This document shows, one piece after another, positions 25,979 through 34,882 of a stretch of DNA of 51,938 nucleotides (positions within the stretch are counted from its first letter, which is position 1; the number at the start of each line of letters is the position of its first letter). A program made the translations under genes and the position numbers. Origin of the DNA: Candidatus Binatia bacterium (GTDB lineage Bacteria > Desulfobacterota > Binatia > UBA9968). The notes beneath the pieces are model-generated. The model was not told where the DNA came from and ran no database searches. It saw nothing but the letters and a program-made list of their open reading frames with translations. The DNA lies in contig DASXUF010000111.1 of NCBI GenBank assembly GCA_036504975.1, forward strand, positions 1-51,938, written 5' to 3'.

Positions 25979-27721
25979 ATGCGAATCTCTGTCCTTGGGG
26001 CTTTTTCTCTGGCCTTTTTGGCCGGCTGTTCCCAATTGGCCACCCGAGTCCAAGAGCCGACCAAAGATATCGTTTTGGAGTTCGAGGCTCCCTTTCGCCG
26101 CGAACAAAAAGTCGAGATTCCGGCCGAGGCCAAGGCGATGGCCCATTTCGCCAAGGGTCAGATCCTTTTGAATGAGGGCGAATTCAATGGGGCGCTGGAG
26201 GAGTTCGAGGCCGCGGCGGCGGCCGATCCCAACACCGCTTTCCTGCGCTTCCGCCTGGCCACGCTTTACCTGCGCAAGGGCGATCTGAAATCGGCCTTGC
26301 GGGAGGCGGAAGAGGCTTCACGCCTGGCGCCTGAATGGGTGGATGGGCACCTTCTGCTGGGGGGTCTCTACTCTTCGCTCGGCGAAGACGGCAGAGGGCT
26401 CAAGGAATATGAAGAGGCGCTCAGCCGCGATCCACAGAACGAAGAGGCGCTGCTCTACCTCGGAGCGCTGCAGCTCAAGCTCAACGACTACGATAAGGCG
26501 ACGCAGAATCTCGACAAGCTTCTCGCCGCCAATCCCAACTCGGCGCTGGCCCACTATTATTTGGGACGGGTCAAGGCCAAGATGCAGCTCTACCTCGCGG
26601 CGGAAGAGAGCTACCGCAAGGCACTGGAGCTCAATCCAAAATCCTCGGCCGTGCTGATGGACCTGGCTCTGGTCTACGAGCTTCAGGGCAAGGCCGAGGA
26701 CGCGACCCAGACCTATCAGAAAGTTCTTCAGGTCGATCCCAAAAACGTCTGGGCGACGAAGCGGCTCGGCGACCTCTATATCGGACAGAACAAGCTCGAC
26801 GATGCCCTCGCCCAGTTTCAGGCCCTCGAAGGCATCGAGGCCGATCCGCGCGAGGCGCGGACGAAAATCGGCCTCATCTCCTTCGAGCGCGGCGATTTTG
26901 CCCGCGCCGTCACGGAATTCAACCTCGTGCTTGCTTCCGATCCCGAGAACGATCGCGTGCGCTATTATCTCGGCTCCACGTATTCGGAGATGAAGGCCTA
27001 CGACCGGGCGCTGGAAGAATTCCAGCGCATCCCGGAAAAGAGCGACTACTTCGCCGACGCTCGCATTCAGCTCGCCTATCTCTACGATCAGAAGAGCGAG
27101 CTGCCCAAGGCGATCGAGGCGGTCCAGCAGGCGCTGCCGAAAAAGCAGGAGCAGAAGGAAATTTTAAGCCTGCTGGCGTCGCTCTACCGCAAAGCCAAGG
27201 ACTACCCCAAGGCGATCGAAACGCTGGAGAAAGTCATCAAGCTCGATCCCAAGAGCGATCAGGCCCATTTCCAGCTCGGTACGGTCTACGACGACAGCAA
27301 GAACAAAGAGAAGACGATCGAGCATATGAAAATCGCCATCGACTTGAACCCGCAAAACGCCGCCGCGCTGAACTATCTCGGCTACACGTGGGCCGAGAGG
27401 GGCACGTTACTCGACGAGGCCGAGAGCCTGATCCTGAGGGCGCTCAAGGTCGAGCCCAACGAAGGCGCGTACGTCGATAGCCTGGGGTGGGTATACTATC
27501 AGAAGGGGGATTATCAGCAGGCGGTCGAACAACTGGAGCGGGCGGCGGAGTTGATCGTCGACGATCCCGTGGTGATCGAGCATCTCGGCGACGCCTACGT
27601 TAAAGTCGGCAAGGCGGACAAGGCGCTGACGCGTTATCGCGACGTCGTCAAGAGGTCGAAAGAGGAAGAGCAGCTCCAAAGAGTGCGGGAAAAGATCAAA
27701 CTCCTGGAGCGTAAAATTTGA
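25979..27721 (+). CDS. TPR-rich lipoprotein
   Basis: 580 residues from ATG 25979. A short signal (MRISVLGAFSLAFLAGC) with a perfect lipobox, Cys17. From about residue 55 to the end there are some fourteen TPR units in a row (for example HFAKGQILLNEGEFNGALEE, AHYYLGRVKAKMQLYLAAEE, AYVDSLGWVYYQKGDYQQAV). Proteins of this build scaffold envelope complexes from the periplasmic side or the outer membrane. The last codon overlaps the start of the LolB-like gene by 3 bases, and the importer genes follow, so it heads a probable operon running to 33.4 kb. An earlier in-frame start at 25928 would spoil the signal peptide. Confidence 0.85.
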   Translation: MRISVLGAFSLAFLAGCSQLATRVQEPTKDIVLEFEAPFRREQKVEIPAEAKAMAHFAKGQILLNEGEFNGALEEFEAAAAADPNTAFLRFRLATLYLRKGDLKSALREAEEASRLAPEWVDGHLLLGGLYSSLGEDGRGLKEYEEALSRDPQNEEALLYLGALQLKLNDYDKATQNLDKLLAANPNSALAHYYLGRVKAKMQLYLAAEESYRKALELNPKSSAVLMDLALVYELQGKAEDATQTYQKVLQVDPKNVWATKRLGDLYIGQNKLDDALAQFQALEGIEADPREARTKIGLISFERGDFARAVTEFNLVLASDPENDRVRYYLGSTYSEMKAYDRALEEFQRIPEKSDYFADARIQLAYLYDQKSELPKAIEAVQQALPKKQEQKEILSLLASLYRKAKDYPKAIETLEKVIKLDPKSDQAHFQLGTVYDDSKNKEKTIEHMKIAIDLNPQNAAALNYLGYTWAERGTLLDEAESLILRALKVEPNEGAYVDSLGWVYYQKGDYQQAVEQLERAAELIVDDPVVIEHLGDAYVKVGKADKALTRYRDVVKRSKEEEQLQRVREKIKLLERKI

Positions 27722-28539
27722 TCTTCGAGTGCCGTAAGGCTATTGATGCCTTGCCGCCCTTCTTCAGATATCTAGTCCTTACCTCAATTCTGGCGCCATT
27801 GTGGAGCTGTGCTACCCTGGCGCCGCGACCTCCCGAGGTTTTTCCCGAAGAGCGGCGCCCGGCGCAAGAGTTGGTTCAAGGTCTTGTTCAAAGAAACGCC
27901 GGGCTTAAATCTCTCCGTGCCCTGGCCGATGTTTACTATTCCGGCAGCGACGGCAAGGGAAGTTTTCAAGAAGTGGTGTTGGTTCATCGTCCCGACCGGC
28001 TGCGCCTGGAGACGCTCTCTCCGATGGGAGCGGTGCTGATCCTTACGGCATCGGGTGATGAGATCACCGGCTTTCACACGCGCGAAGGGGTCTTCTATCG
28101 CGGCAAAAGCTCCATCGAGAACCTTTACCGATTCACGCAGATTCCTCTGGCTGTCGCCGAAGTGACTGCGGTGCTGATGGGAATACCGCCGGTCGCCGGC
28201 GAGGGCGAGTGGAAAAGGGAGGGACCTGCGATCATGCGCGAACTCGGCGGCGGCTGGAAAGAGACGGTCACCTTCCACCCGTCGCAGTTGTTGCCGATCC
28301 GATGGCAGCGCCTGGACCGCTCAGGCAAGGTCGAGATGAGCGCGCGCTTCAGCGATTTTATCAATACGCCCGCCGGACAGTTCCCGCTGAAAATCGTCCT
28401 CGAAGCGCCGATCCAGCAAAGGCGCCTGGCGATCGTCTATAAAGAGCCGGAGCTCAACGTGGATCTCGCTTCCGCGCTGTTCATGCAACAGAAGCCCGAA
28501 AACGCGCGCGAGGTATCGCTCGATTCCCTGGGAGGATGA
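27718..28539 (+). CDS. LolB-like outer membrane lipoprotein (DUF4292-type)
   Basis: 273 residues from a TTG start that overlaps the TPR lipoprotein stop; GGAGCG is 8 bases upstream. The signal ends in SCATLAP with Cys at about 31 (APLWSC). The mature part has the beta-rich LolA/LolB-type fold pattern: ARALADVYYSG-like strand, VVLVHRPDRLRLETLSPMGA, then a hydrophobic cavity-lining set of strands and SARFSDFINTPAGQFPLKI near the end. LolB receives lipoproteins from LolA and inserts them in the outer membrane; this gene is a distant relative and that role is inferred. Its stop overlaps the start of the binding-protein gene. Confidence 0.65.
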   Translation: MIFECRKAIDALPPFFRYLVLTSILAPLWSCATLAPRPPEVFPEERRPAQELVQGLVQRNAGLKSLRALADVYYSGSDGKGSFQEVVLVHRPDRLRLETLSPMGAVLILTASGDEITGFHTREGVFYRGKSSIENLYRFTQIPLAVAEVTAVLMGIPPVAGEGEWKREGPAIMRELGGGWKETVTFHPSQLLPIRWQRLDRSGKVEMSARFSDFINTPAGQFPLKIVLEAPIQQRRLAIVYKEPELNVDLASALFMQQKPENAREVSLDSLGG

Positions 28540-30278
28540 TCGTGCGGCTTCCGGCCATTCTCGCGGCGATTCTGTCATTGACGCTGTTCACGATCAGCGG
28601 CGATGGATACGGCCAGCCGGGCGAAAAACCGGCCACGGGCGACTGGCTGCTCCTGCATAGCCTGAGCGATCCGGAGCAGCTCAACCCGCTTACCAGCAGC
28701 GACGCGTCGGCGAGCGAGATTCTCGGATTTATCGTCGAAACGCTTACGGTTCTCGATCCGCGCAGTCTGGAACACAAACCCCTGATCGCCGAGTCCCGGC
28801 CGGAGATCTCGAAAGATAAGCGCGCCTACACTTTCAAGATCCGCCGCGACGTTCGTTTCCAGGACGGCCGGCCGCTTACGGGGGAAGACGTCCTCTTCAG
28901 CATCAAGGCGATCAAATGCCCGTTGGTCGATGCGCCGTTTCTGCGCGTCTACTACGACTCCATTGTGGACGCCGAGCTTCTCGATCCTTACACGATCCGC
29001 TTCACGACCAAGGAGCCGTACTTTTTAAACGAGAGCGTCCTCGGCGAGATCTCCGTCCTGCCGCGGCACCACTACGACCCGGAAAACTTATTGAAAAACG
29101 TCGGCGTGCGCGATCTGCTCCACGAGCCCGGGAAACTCCCGGACAACGTGAAGCGCTTTGCCGAAAATTTCAACGAGAACTACCACCGCAAGCCGCTGGG
29201 AACCGGACCGTATAAATTCAACGGCTGGAAAACCGGGCAGGAAATACAACTCGTCCGCGATCCGAACTACTGGGGCACCGGCAAGGCGGGCATCGACCAG
29301 CCGCATCTCGACCGGCTGAGATTTCGCGTCGTCAACAATCCGGACGCGGCGTTGATCCAACTCAAGAGCGGCGATCTCGACTCGATGGACTTGACGCCGA
29401 TTCAGGCGGTCCGAGGCACCGGCAGCGACAGGTTCAAGCGGCAATTTGAAAAATACGAGTACTACGGACCCAGCTACACCTATATCGGCTGGAACAACGA
29501 CCACCCGATTTTCCGCGACAAGCGCGTGCGCCAGGCGATGACCTATTTCACCAACCGCGAGCAGATGGTCAAGACGATACTTTTCGGCCTGGGCCGAGTC
29601 GTCGACGGCCCGATCTACTTTTCCCGGCCCGAGTACGACAAGGAGCTTTACAGCCATCCGTACGATCCGAAAAAGGCCCTGGCGATTCTGGGAGAGGCCG
29701 GTTGGAAAGACACCGATGGCGACGGCGTGCTGGACAAGACGATCGACGGCAAAAAAGTTCCATTGCGCTTCGAGATCAAAGTGAATTCCGGCAACGACGT
29801 GCGCAAGAGCGTCGCTCTCGTGCTCCAGAACGAGCTCAACAAGCGCGGCGTCGCGGCCTCGGTTCGCGAGGTGGACTGGACGATCTTTTTGGACGACGTC
29901 AAGAACCACAAGTTCGACGCCGTCATCCTGGGCTGGTCGATGTCCGTCAGCGAGGGGGACAATTATCAACTCTGGCACTCGTCGCAGGCGGCCAATAAGG
30001 GATCGAATCACGTCAGCTACAAAAACGCCCGCGTGGACAAGATCCTCGAAGACTATCGCCGCGAGTTCGATCCCAAAAAACGCGCCGAGATGAGCAAAGA
30101 GTTGCAGCGCATTATCAATGAGGAGCAACCCTACACCTTTTTGTTCTCGCGCAAGGCGGTCACCGCCGTCGAGCGGCGCTTTCGCGGCGTCGAGGTCCTG
30201 GCCGTGGGTCTTCGGCCGCTGGAGTGGTGGGTGCCGCTCTCACAGCAAAAATACGGCGCCAAACGGACCGCCAATTGA
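28536..30278 (+). CDS. Peptide/nickel-type ABC importer binding protein (SBP_bac_5, DppA/OppA-like)
   Basis: 580 residues. Signal peptide to about residue 26 (no lipobox), then a family 5 solute-binding protein: LNPLTSSDASASEILGFIVE, KRAYTFKIRRDVRFQDGRPL and GTGPYKFNGWKTGQEIQLVR are signature blocks, and QAMTYFTNREQMVKTILFGL the hinge region. It captures oligopeptides or similar solutes in the periplasm for the permeases directly downstream. The ATG overlaps the previous stop. The two ATPases are not adjacent; they lie 6 kb away at 38199-40220. Confidence 0.9.
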   Translation: MIVRLPAILAAILSLTLFTISGDGYGQPGEKPATGDWLLLHSLSDPEQLNPLTSSDASASEILGFIVETLTVLDPRSLEHKPLIAESRPEISKDKRAYTFKIRRDVRFQDGRPLTGEDVLFSIKAIKCPLVDAPFLRVYYDSIVDAELLDPYTIRFTTKEPYFLNESVLGEISVLPRHHYDPENLLKNVGVRDLLHEPGKLPDNVKRFAENFNENYHRKPLGTGPYKFNGWKTGQEIQLVRDPNYWGTGKAGIDQPHLDRLRFRVVNNPDAALIQLKSGDLDSMDLTPIQAVRGTGSDRFKRQFEKYEYYGPSYTYIGWNNDHPIFRDKRVRQAMTYFTNREQMVKTILFGLGRVVDGPIYFSRPEYDKELYSHPYDPKKALAILGEAGWKDTDGDGVLDKTIDGKKVPLRFEIKVNSGNDVRKSVALVLQNELNKRGVAASVREVDWTIFLDDVKNHKFDAVILGWSMSVSEGDNYQLWHSSQAANKGSNHVSYKNARVDKILEDYRREFDPKKRAEMSKELQRIINEEQPYTFLFSRKAVTAVERRFRGVEVLAVGLRPLEWWVPLSQQKYGAKRTAN

Positions 30279-30279
30279 G

Positions 30280-31311
30280 ATGGCCGCCTACCTTTTGCAG
30301 CGTCTAATCCTTTTTATTCCGACTTTTATCGGAATCACGTTGATCTGCTTTCTGGTCGTGCGGCTGGCGCCCGGCGACCCGGCCGAGCTGATGGCGGCGG
30401 GGGGGCTCAAGGGGGCGAGCGGCGCGGGCATCTCGCTCCAGAAACGAAGCGTCGTCGATCAAGCGCTGGCCGAGTGGCGCGCGCTTTACGGGCTGGACAA
30501 GCCGCTTCACGTTCAATATCTCGTCTGGCTCAAAAACCTCTCCCAGGTCGATTTCGGCAACTCCTTTAAGGACCGGCGGCCGGTTTGGGAGAAAATTCGC
30601 GAACGGCTCCCCGTCACGATCAAGCTCAACTTTTTTTCCATCCTGCTCGTCTACTTCGTCGCCATACCTCTGGGCATCTACTCCGCGACGCATGCCAATT
30701 CCTTCGGCGATCGAATCACTACGTTCGCTGCATTCGTCCTGTTTTCGGTCCCGCTGATCTGGGCGGCGACCATGGCGATCGTCTTCATCTGCGGCGGCGA
30801 CTTTCTCTATCTGTTTCCGCCGGGCGGGCTCACGTCGATCGATTACGGCCCGGAGTGGCCGTTGTGGGAGAGGATCAAGGATCAAACGTGGCATCTCTTT
30901 CTGCCGGTCGTGCTGCTCTCTTACGCGGGCTTTGCCGGACTCTCGCGCTACATGCGCTCGAGCATGCTCGAGGTGTTGCGGCAGGATTTCGTCCAGGTCG
31001 CGCGGGCGAAGGGACTTTCCGAGCGAGTGGTGATTTTGAAGCACGCGCTGCGCAACTCGCTGATCCCGCAGGTGACCATTCTGGCCGAGATTTTGCCGGG
31101 ACTCATCGGCGGGAGCGTCATCATCGAAACGGTTTTCTCCATCCCCGGTCTGGGCCAGCTCGGCTATGAGGCCGTTCTGGCGCGCGATTACCCGATCGTG
31201 CTGGCGCTCCTTACGGTAAGCGCGCTTTTGACGTTGATCGGCATTCTCCTGTCGGACATTCTTCTGGCGGTTGTCGATCCTCGGATCGCTTTCGGCCGGA
31301 GGGGGCAATAA
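30280..31311 (+). CDS. ABC importer permease, DppB/OppB type
   Basis: 343 residues, starting at ATG 30280 just after the binding-protein stop. The N-terminus LLQRLILFIPTFIGITLICF and LAPGDP are typical of DppB, as is the six-helix BPD_transp_1 domain with the EAA loop (RYMRSSMLEVLRQDFVQVAR, AKGLSERVVILKHALRNSLI). The frame is open upstream inside the previous gene, which does not affect the call. The downstream permease begins 4 bases after its stop. Confidence 0.92.
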   Translation: MAAYLLQRLILFIPTFIGITLICFLVVRLAPGDPAELMAAGGLKGASGAGISLQKRSVVDQALAEWRALYGLDKPLHVQYLVWLKNLSQVDFGNSFKDRRPVWEKIRERLPVTIKLNFFSILLVYFVAIPLGIYSATHANSFGDRITTFAAFVLFSVPLIWAATMAIVFICGGDFLYLFPPGGLTSIDYGPEWPLWERIKDQTWHLFLPVVLLSYAGFAGLSRYMRSSMLEVLRQDFVQVARAKGLSERVVILKHALRNSLIPQVTILAEILPGLIGGSVIIETVFSIPGLGQLGYEAVLARDYPIVLALLTVSALLTLIGILLSDILLAVVDPRIAFGRRGQ

Positions 31312-31315
31312 TTTT

Positions 31316-32401
31316 ATGGCGCGGCCGGATGCCGGCTCGGCGCCCGCCGCGACCGGGGCCGCGGCGGGCCTAAGCCTCGCAACCGGCGCGAGCGAAAGGG
31401 CCGGAGGACGGTGGGCCGGCGTTTGGCGTGAATTGAAACGTAATCGCCTCGCGATCGCCGGACTGTATATTGTGCTGTTGCTTTTTGCCGTCGCCGCTGG
31501 CGCGGATTTCCTCGCCAATAACAAGCCCTATTATATGGTCTACCAGGGGCGAACTTATTTCCCAGTCTTTCGCAGCGGCCTGGTTCGCTTCGGCCTGGCA
31601 CAATGGCAGCCCGAGCTTCTCAACGTGGACTTCAAGACGATTGCCGCCGCGCGCATCGTTTTTCCGCCGGTGCCCTATCTGGCGAGCGACATCGATCTCA
31701 CCGCGCCTTTCGAAGAGCCTTCGGCGCGGCACTGGCTCGGCACGGACAAGCTCGGGCGCGACGTGATGGCCGGGCTGGTCCACGGCTCGCGGATTTCCCT
31801 TTCGATCGGCTTCGTGGCGGTCGGCATCGCACTCATGGTCGGTGTCGTTCTCGGCGCGCTCGCCGGCTACTTCGGCTCCTGGATCGATCTCATCGTCTCG
31901 CGCATCTTCGAAATCATGCTGACGCTGCCGACTCTTTTTCTCCTCATCGCAATTGCGGCGATGTTTCCGCCGAGCATTTTCCTCACCATGGCGATCATCG
32001 GCCTCACCGGCTGGGTTGGCATCGCCCGTTTCACCCGCGGCGAATTTTTGAAGATCCGCAATCTTGACTATGTGACCGCGGCGCTGGCGCTCGGCGTAAC
32101 GGCGAGAAAGATCATGTTCCGCCATATCCTACCCAACGCGCTCGCGCCGGTGTTGGTCTCGGTGGTGCTCGGCATCGCCGGCGCGATCTTGATCGAGTCG
32201 AGCTTGAGCTTTCTCGGCATCGGTGTGCCGGCCGACACTGTGACGTGGGGCTCGATCCTGAACGAAGCGCGGAGCAACACTTTCGCCTGGTGGCTCGCGC
32301 TCTTTCCCGGCGCGGCTATTTTTATTACAGTGCTCTCTTACTATCTCGTCGGCGAGGGGTTGCGCGACGCTCTCGATCCAAGGCTCAGAGGCTCCAAATA
32401 A
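31316..32401 (+). CDS. ABC importer permease, DppC/OppC type
   Basis: 361 residues from ATG 31316, with GGAGGGGG about 11 bases upstream. It has an Ala/Gly-rich cytoplasmic start, helix 1 at about 46-65, and the DppC block HWLGTDKLGRDVMAGLVHGS. The EAA loop is ALALGVTARKIMFRHILPNA, followed by SSLSFLGIGVPADTVTWGSI. The periplasmic loop after helix 1 is longer than usual. It pairs with the DppB-type subunit to form the channel. Confidence 0.92.
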   Translation: MARPDAGSAPAATGAAAGLSLATGASERAGGRWAGVWRELKRNRLAIAGLYIVLLLFAVAAGADFLANNKPYYMVYQGRTYFPVFRSGLVRFGLAQWQPELLNVDFKTIAAARIVFPPVPYLASDIDLTAPFEEPSARHWLGTDKLGRDVMAGLVHGSRISLSIGFVAVGIALMVGVVLGALAGYFGSWIDLIVSRIFEIMLTLPTLFLLIAIAAMFPPSIFLTMAIIGLTGWVGIARFTRGEFLKIRNLDYVTAALALGVTARKIMFRHILPNALAPVLVSVVLGIAGAILIESSLSFLGIGVPADTVTWGSILNEARSNTFAWWLALFPGAAIFITVLSYYLVGEGLRDALDPRLRGSK

Positions 32402-32415
32402 CAAAGGGAGGCGCT

Positions 32416-33375
32416 ATGAAGCCGTTTCTCGTCGCACTCGTTGTCGCTGCGCTCGCCGCGCCAGCCGCGGCGCAGATCACCAAGCCGGTTTACATCTCGC
32501 TTCCCAGCGCCGGCAACGTCCAGCATCTGCCGCTCACCGCGGCGAGGTATAAAGGCTACTACGAAGAGATGGGCCTCCCGAACGCGCAGGTGGTGTACCT
32601 CCGCGGCAACGCGATCAACGTGCAGGCGATCGTCGGCGGCAGCGTCCATTTCGCTTCCGCCTTCGGGCCGTCGATGCACGTGATGTTTCGCGGCGAGCAG
32701 CTCCGCGTCCTCGTCCAGATTTTCAACCAGATCCCCATGAGCCTGATCACCCGCCCGGAGGTGAAAAAGCTCGAGGAGCTGAAGGGCGCGAAGATCGCCG
32801 TGACTTTCGGCGGCTCGACCTACAGCGTGTTGTTGGCGATGCTCAGCCATTTCGGCCTGCCGCAGAATTTCGGCGAGTACCTGAACCTGCCGGGCGATCA
32901 GGCCAAGGCCGCCGCGCTCATACAGGGAAAAGTCGCCGCGGCGCTGATGGCGCCGCCCGCGGACGGGCCGGTGCTGAAAGCGGGCTTCAAGCGTCTCGTC
33001 TATCTCGGCGACGTTTTCAAAGGCGTGCCGTTCAGCGCGATGCTCACGACCGCCAAGCTGATTCAAGAAGAGCCGGATCTCGTCGAGCGGACGGTCAAGG
33101 CGGTGGTGAAGGCGATGGTCTTCATCCGCCAGAATCGAGAAGGCGGCATCGAGCTGGTGATGAAGCACGGGCAGGTGGATAAAGACACCGCTACGTCGCT
33201 TTACGACCTCGTGCGCGACGCCTACGTTCCTTCGCTCAGCGCCGACGGCATCATGAAGCGCGCCGAGCTGGAGATCGCGACGCTGAAAGAAAGGCCGAAC
33301 TTCGACCCGAAGCAGTTCATGGACGACCGCTTCTTGAAAAAGGCGATGGCGTCGCTGGGAGTCAAAGAACAGTAA
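32416..33375 (+). CDS. NMT1/THI5-like ABC substrate-binding protein
   Basis: 319 residues from ATG 32416 with GGGAGG 5 bases upstream. It has a signal peptide (MKPFLVALVVAALAAPAAAQ) and then a two-lobed periplasmic binding fold: LPLTAARYKGYYEEMGLPNA, NVQAIVGGSVHFASAFGPSM and LKGAKIAVTFGGSTYSVLL are blocks of the nitrate/sulfonate/thiamine-precursor binding family. No permease or ATPase of the matching (SsuBC) type lies beside it; it follows the Dpp-type permease by 14 bases. Such orphan binding proteins are very numerous in some uncultured soil lineages. Ligand unknown. Confidence 0.85.
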   Translation: MKPFLVALVVAALAAPAAAQITKPVYISLPSAGNVQHLPLTAARYKGYYEEMGLPNAQVVYLRGNAINVQAIVGGSVHFASAFGPSMHVMFRGEQLRVLVQIFNQIPMSLITRPEVKKLEELKGAKIAVTFGGSTYSVLLAMLSHFGLPQNFGEYLNLPGDQAKAAALIQGKVAAALMAPPADGPVLKAGFKRLVYLGDVFKGVPFSAMLTTAKLIQEEPDLVERTVKAVVKAMVFIRQNREGGIELVMKHGQVDKDTATSLYDLVRDAYVPSLSADGIMKRAELEIATLKERPNFDPKQFMDDRFLKKAMASLGVKEQ

Positions 33376-33377
33376 CC

Positions 33378-33482
33378 AATTTTCGATTTTAGATTGCCGA
33401 TTTTAGATTGAAGGAAAGACGACCGTGAGGCTCTTGCGTTTAGTTCGATAATCGAAATCCAAAATCGAAAATCTAGAATTGG
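33378..33482. repeat. Iterated-word palindrome (CGATTTTAGATT / AATCGAAATC)
   Basis: Left arm CAATTTTCGATTTTAGATTG followed by another CGATTTTAGATTG; right arm CGATAATCGAAATCCAAAAT followed by CGAAAATCTAGAATTGGG. It fills the space between the NMT1-type gene and the hydrolase gene. Confidence 0.6.
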
Positions 33483-33495
33483 GTGGGCGGAGACC

Positions 33496-34635
33496 ATGAC
33501 AGGACAAGAGCGAACTCTCGAAGAAGTAAAGACGGAGGTTTTGCGGCGCGCTGGAAAGGTGAACCCGTTCGAGCGGACGAAGAAAGAAGATGTCGAAGAG
33601 GTGCTTGATCGCTTGAATAGCCTCGACCCGGATTTGTGGGGAAAGGAGTGGGGCAGGATCGGCGCGCGCTACGAGGCGCGCGCAGCGGAGCAAGAAAAGA
33701 AAGGGCAGAGCAAAGACGCCGGCGATTTGTATTATCTCGCCTACGAATATTACCGCATCGGGCGCTATCCGGTGCCGAGCGGCCCGGAGAAAATGAATTG
33801 CTACCGCGGCGCGCTGCGAAATTTTCACAAAGCGGGCAGATATCTCGATCCTCCGATTGAAAGAATCGAAATTCCGTTCGAAGGAAAAAAAGTCGTCGGC
33901 TATCTGCAAATTCCCCGCGGACTGAATCGCCCGCCGGTGGTGATGCACTGGGGTGGGGTGGACGGCTGGAAGGAAGATTCGCGCGGGCAGAGCGAAGCGC
34001 TCCATCGTCTCGGACTTGCGACGTTCGTCATCGACATGCCGGGCGCCGGAGAAAATCCCCTGCTCGGCCAGGAGCCGCGCGCGGAGCGGACCTTTTCCGC
34101 CGCGATGGATTATCTCGAAAGCCGCGCCGACATCGACGGTCGGCGCATCGCGGTCATGGGGCGGAGCTTCGGCGGCTACTGGGCGGCGAAGCTCGCCTAC
34201 GTCGAGGCGAAGCGGCTCAAGGGCGCCGTCAACTGGGGCGCCGGGGTGCACTTGACGTTTCAACCGGAATGGCTTCGTCCCGCGCTCACCGAGCGCGCCT
34301 CACAGTACCTCATGGGTCCGGCGAGCCTGCTCGATTCGCGCTCGTATATTTTTCGCGCGAAAACGCTCGAAGAGGTGCTGGAGATCGCGCCGCGCCTTTC
34401 GCTGAAGACGCAAGGACTCCTCGATCAACCCAGCGCGCCGTTGCTCTTCGTCAACGGCAAGCATGACGACCAGCATCCGGTGGAAGATATTTATCTCGCG
34501 ATGGAGCACGGCGATCCCAAAGAGGCGCGCATCTTCGCCGACGGCGGCCACATGGGACGCGTTCCGGGCCAGCGAAACGACGAGGCGCTGGCGGTCGCGA
34601 CGCAGTGGCTTCAGCGGAGGCTAGCGGAAAACTGA
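33496..34635 (+). CDS. Alpha/beta hydrolase, FrsA / 2,6-dihydroxypseudooxynicotine hydrolase-like
   Basis: 379 residues. A helical N-terminal cap (1-120) precedes an alpha/beta-hydrolase domain with the nucleophile elbow GRSFGG (Ser224), the acid in NGKHDD (Asp324 or 325) and the His in DGGHMG (352). The cap plus catalytic layout is that of DUF1100/FrsA proteins and the C-C hydrolase acting on dihydroxypseudooxynicotine, so C-C or ester cleavage is possible. A paralog of the same build is encoded on the opposite strand at 36987-38081 (shared [10 protein letters not shown] and LSLKTQG blocks). Substrate unknown. Confidence 0.78.
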   Translation: MTGQERTLEEVKTEVLRRAGKVNPFERTKKEDVEEVLDRLNSLDPDLWGKEWGRIGARYEARAAEQEKKGQSKDAGDLYYLAYEYYRIGRYPVPSGPEKMNCYRGALRNFHKAGRYLDPPIERIEIPFEGKKVVGYLQIPRGLNRPPVVMHWGGVDGWKEDSRGQSEALHRLGLATFVIDMPGAGENPLLGQEPRAERTFSAAMDYLESRADIDGRRIAVMGRSFGGYWAAKLAYVEAKRLKGAVNWGAGVHLTFQPEWLRPALTERASQYLMGPASLLDSRSYIFRAKTLEEVLEIAPRLSLKTQGLLDQPSAPLLFVNGKHDDQHPVEDIYLAMEHGDPKEARIFADGGHMGRVPGQRNDEALAVATQWLQRRLAEN

Positions 34636-34651
34636 ATTAGTCTGGTTTATT

Positions 34652-34836
34652 CGTCGTCCTCGGGGCGAGCCCATCCGGTCGCCGGCGATAGTTCTCTTCC
34701 TTGAGGAGGCCGTTCAACACAAGAGCTGCAGGAAACAGCATGGTACCGCGCGGAGCGAAGGAGAAGCGTGCAACGAGTCGTGGAACCTGCACGGTCAGGC
34801 GCCGTCGTCCGTCAAGGCTCGCCCCTTCGGACGACG
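34652..34836. promoter_or_regulatory. Large structured intergenic element with alternative pairings
   Basis: A closing helix joins 34652-34659 and 34662-34671 (CGTCGTCC, GGGGCGAGCC) to 34816-34825 and 34829-34836. The last eight bases, GGACGACG, can instead pair with 34804-34811 to make a compact hairpin, so two folds exclude each other. Inside are CGTGCA/TGCACG (34767-34772, 34788-34793) and AGCATGGTACCGCG (34737-34750), which matches the T-box consensus AGGGTGGNACCGCG in 12 of 14 positions. No stem I, no T-run, and the next gene is not tRNA-related, so a true T-box is doubtful. It precedes the D-2-hydroxyacid dehydrogenase by 46 bases. Confidence 0.4.
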
Positions 34837-34882
34837 CGGTATCGCAGTTGCTCCCGGTGCCATCGGCGTAGAGAATAGAGGT

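Noticed and set aside
34737-34750. T-box riboswitch call
   Set aside because: The 14-base motif is close to consensus, but stem I, specifier loop and T-run are missing and the next gene is not an aminoacyl-tRNA synthetase or amino-acid gene. Kept only as a structured element.
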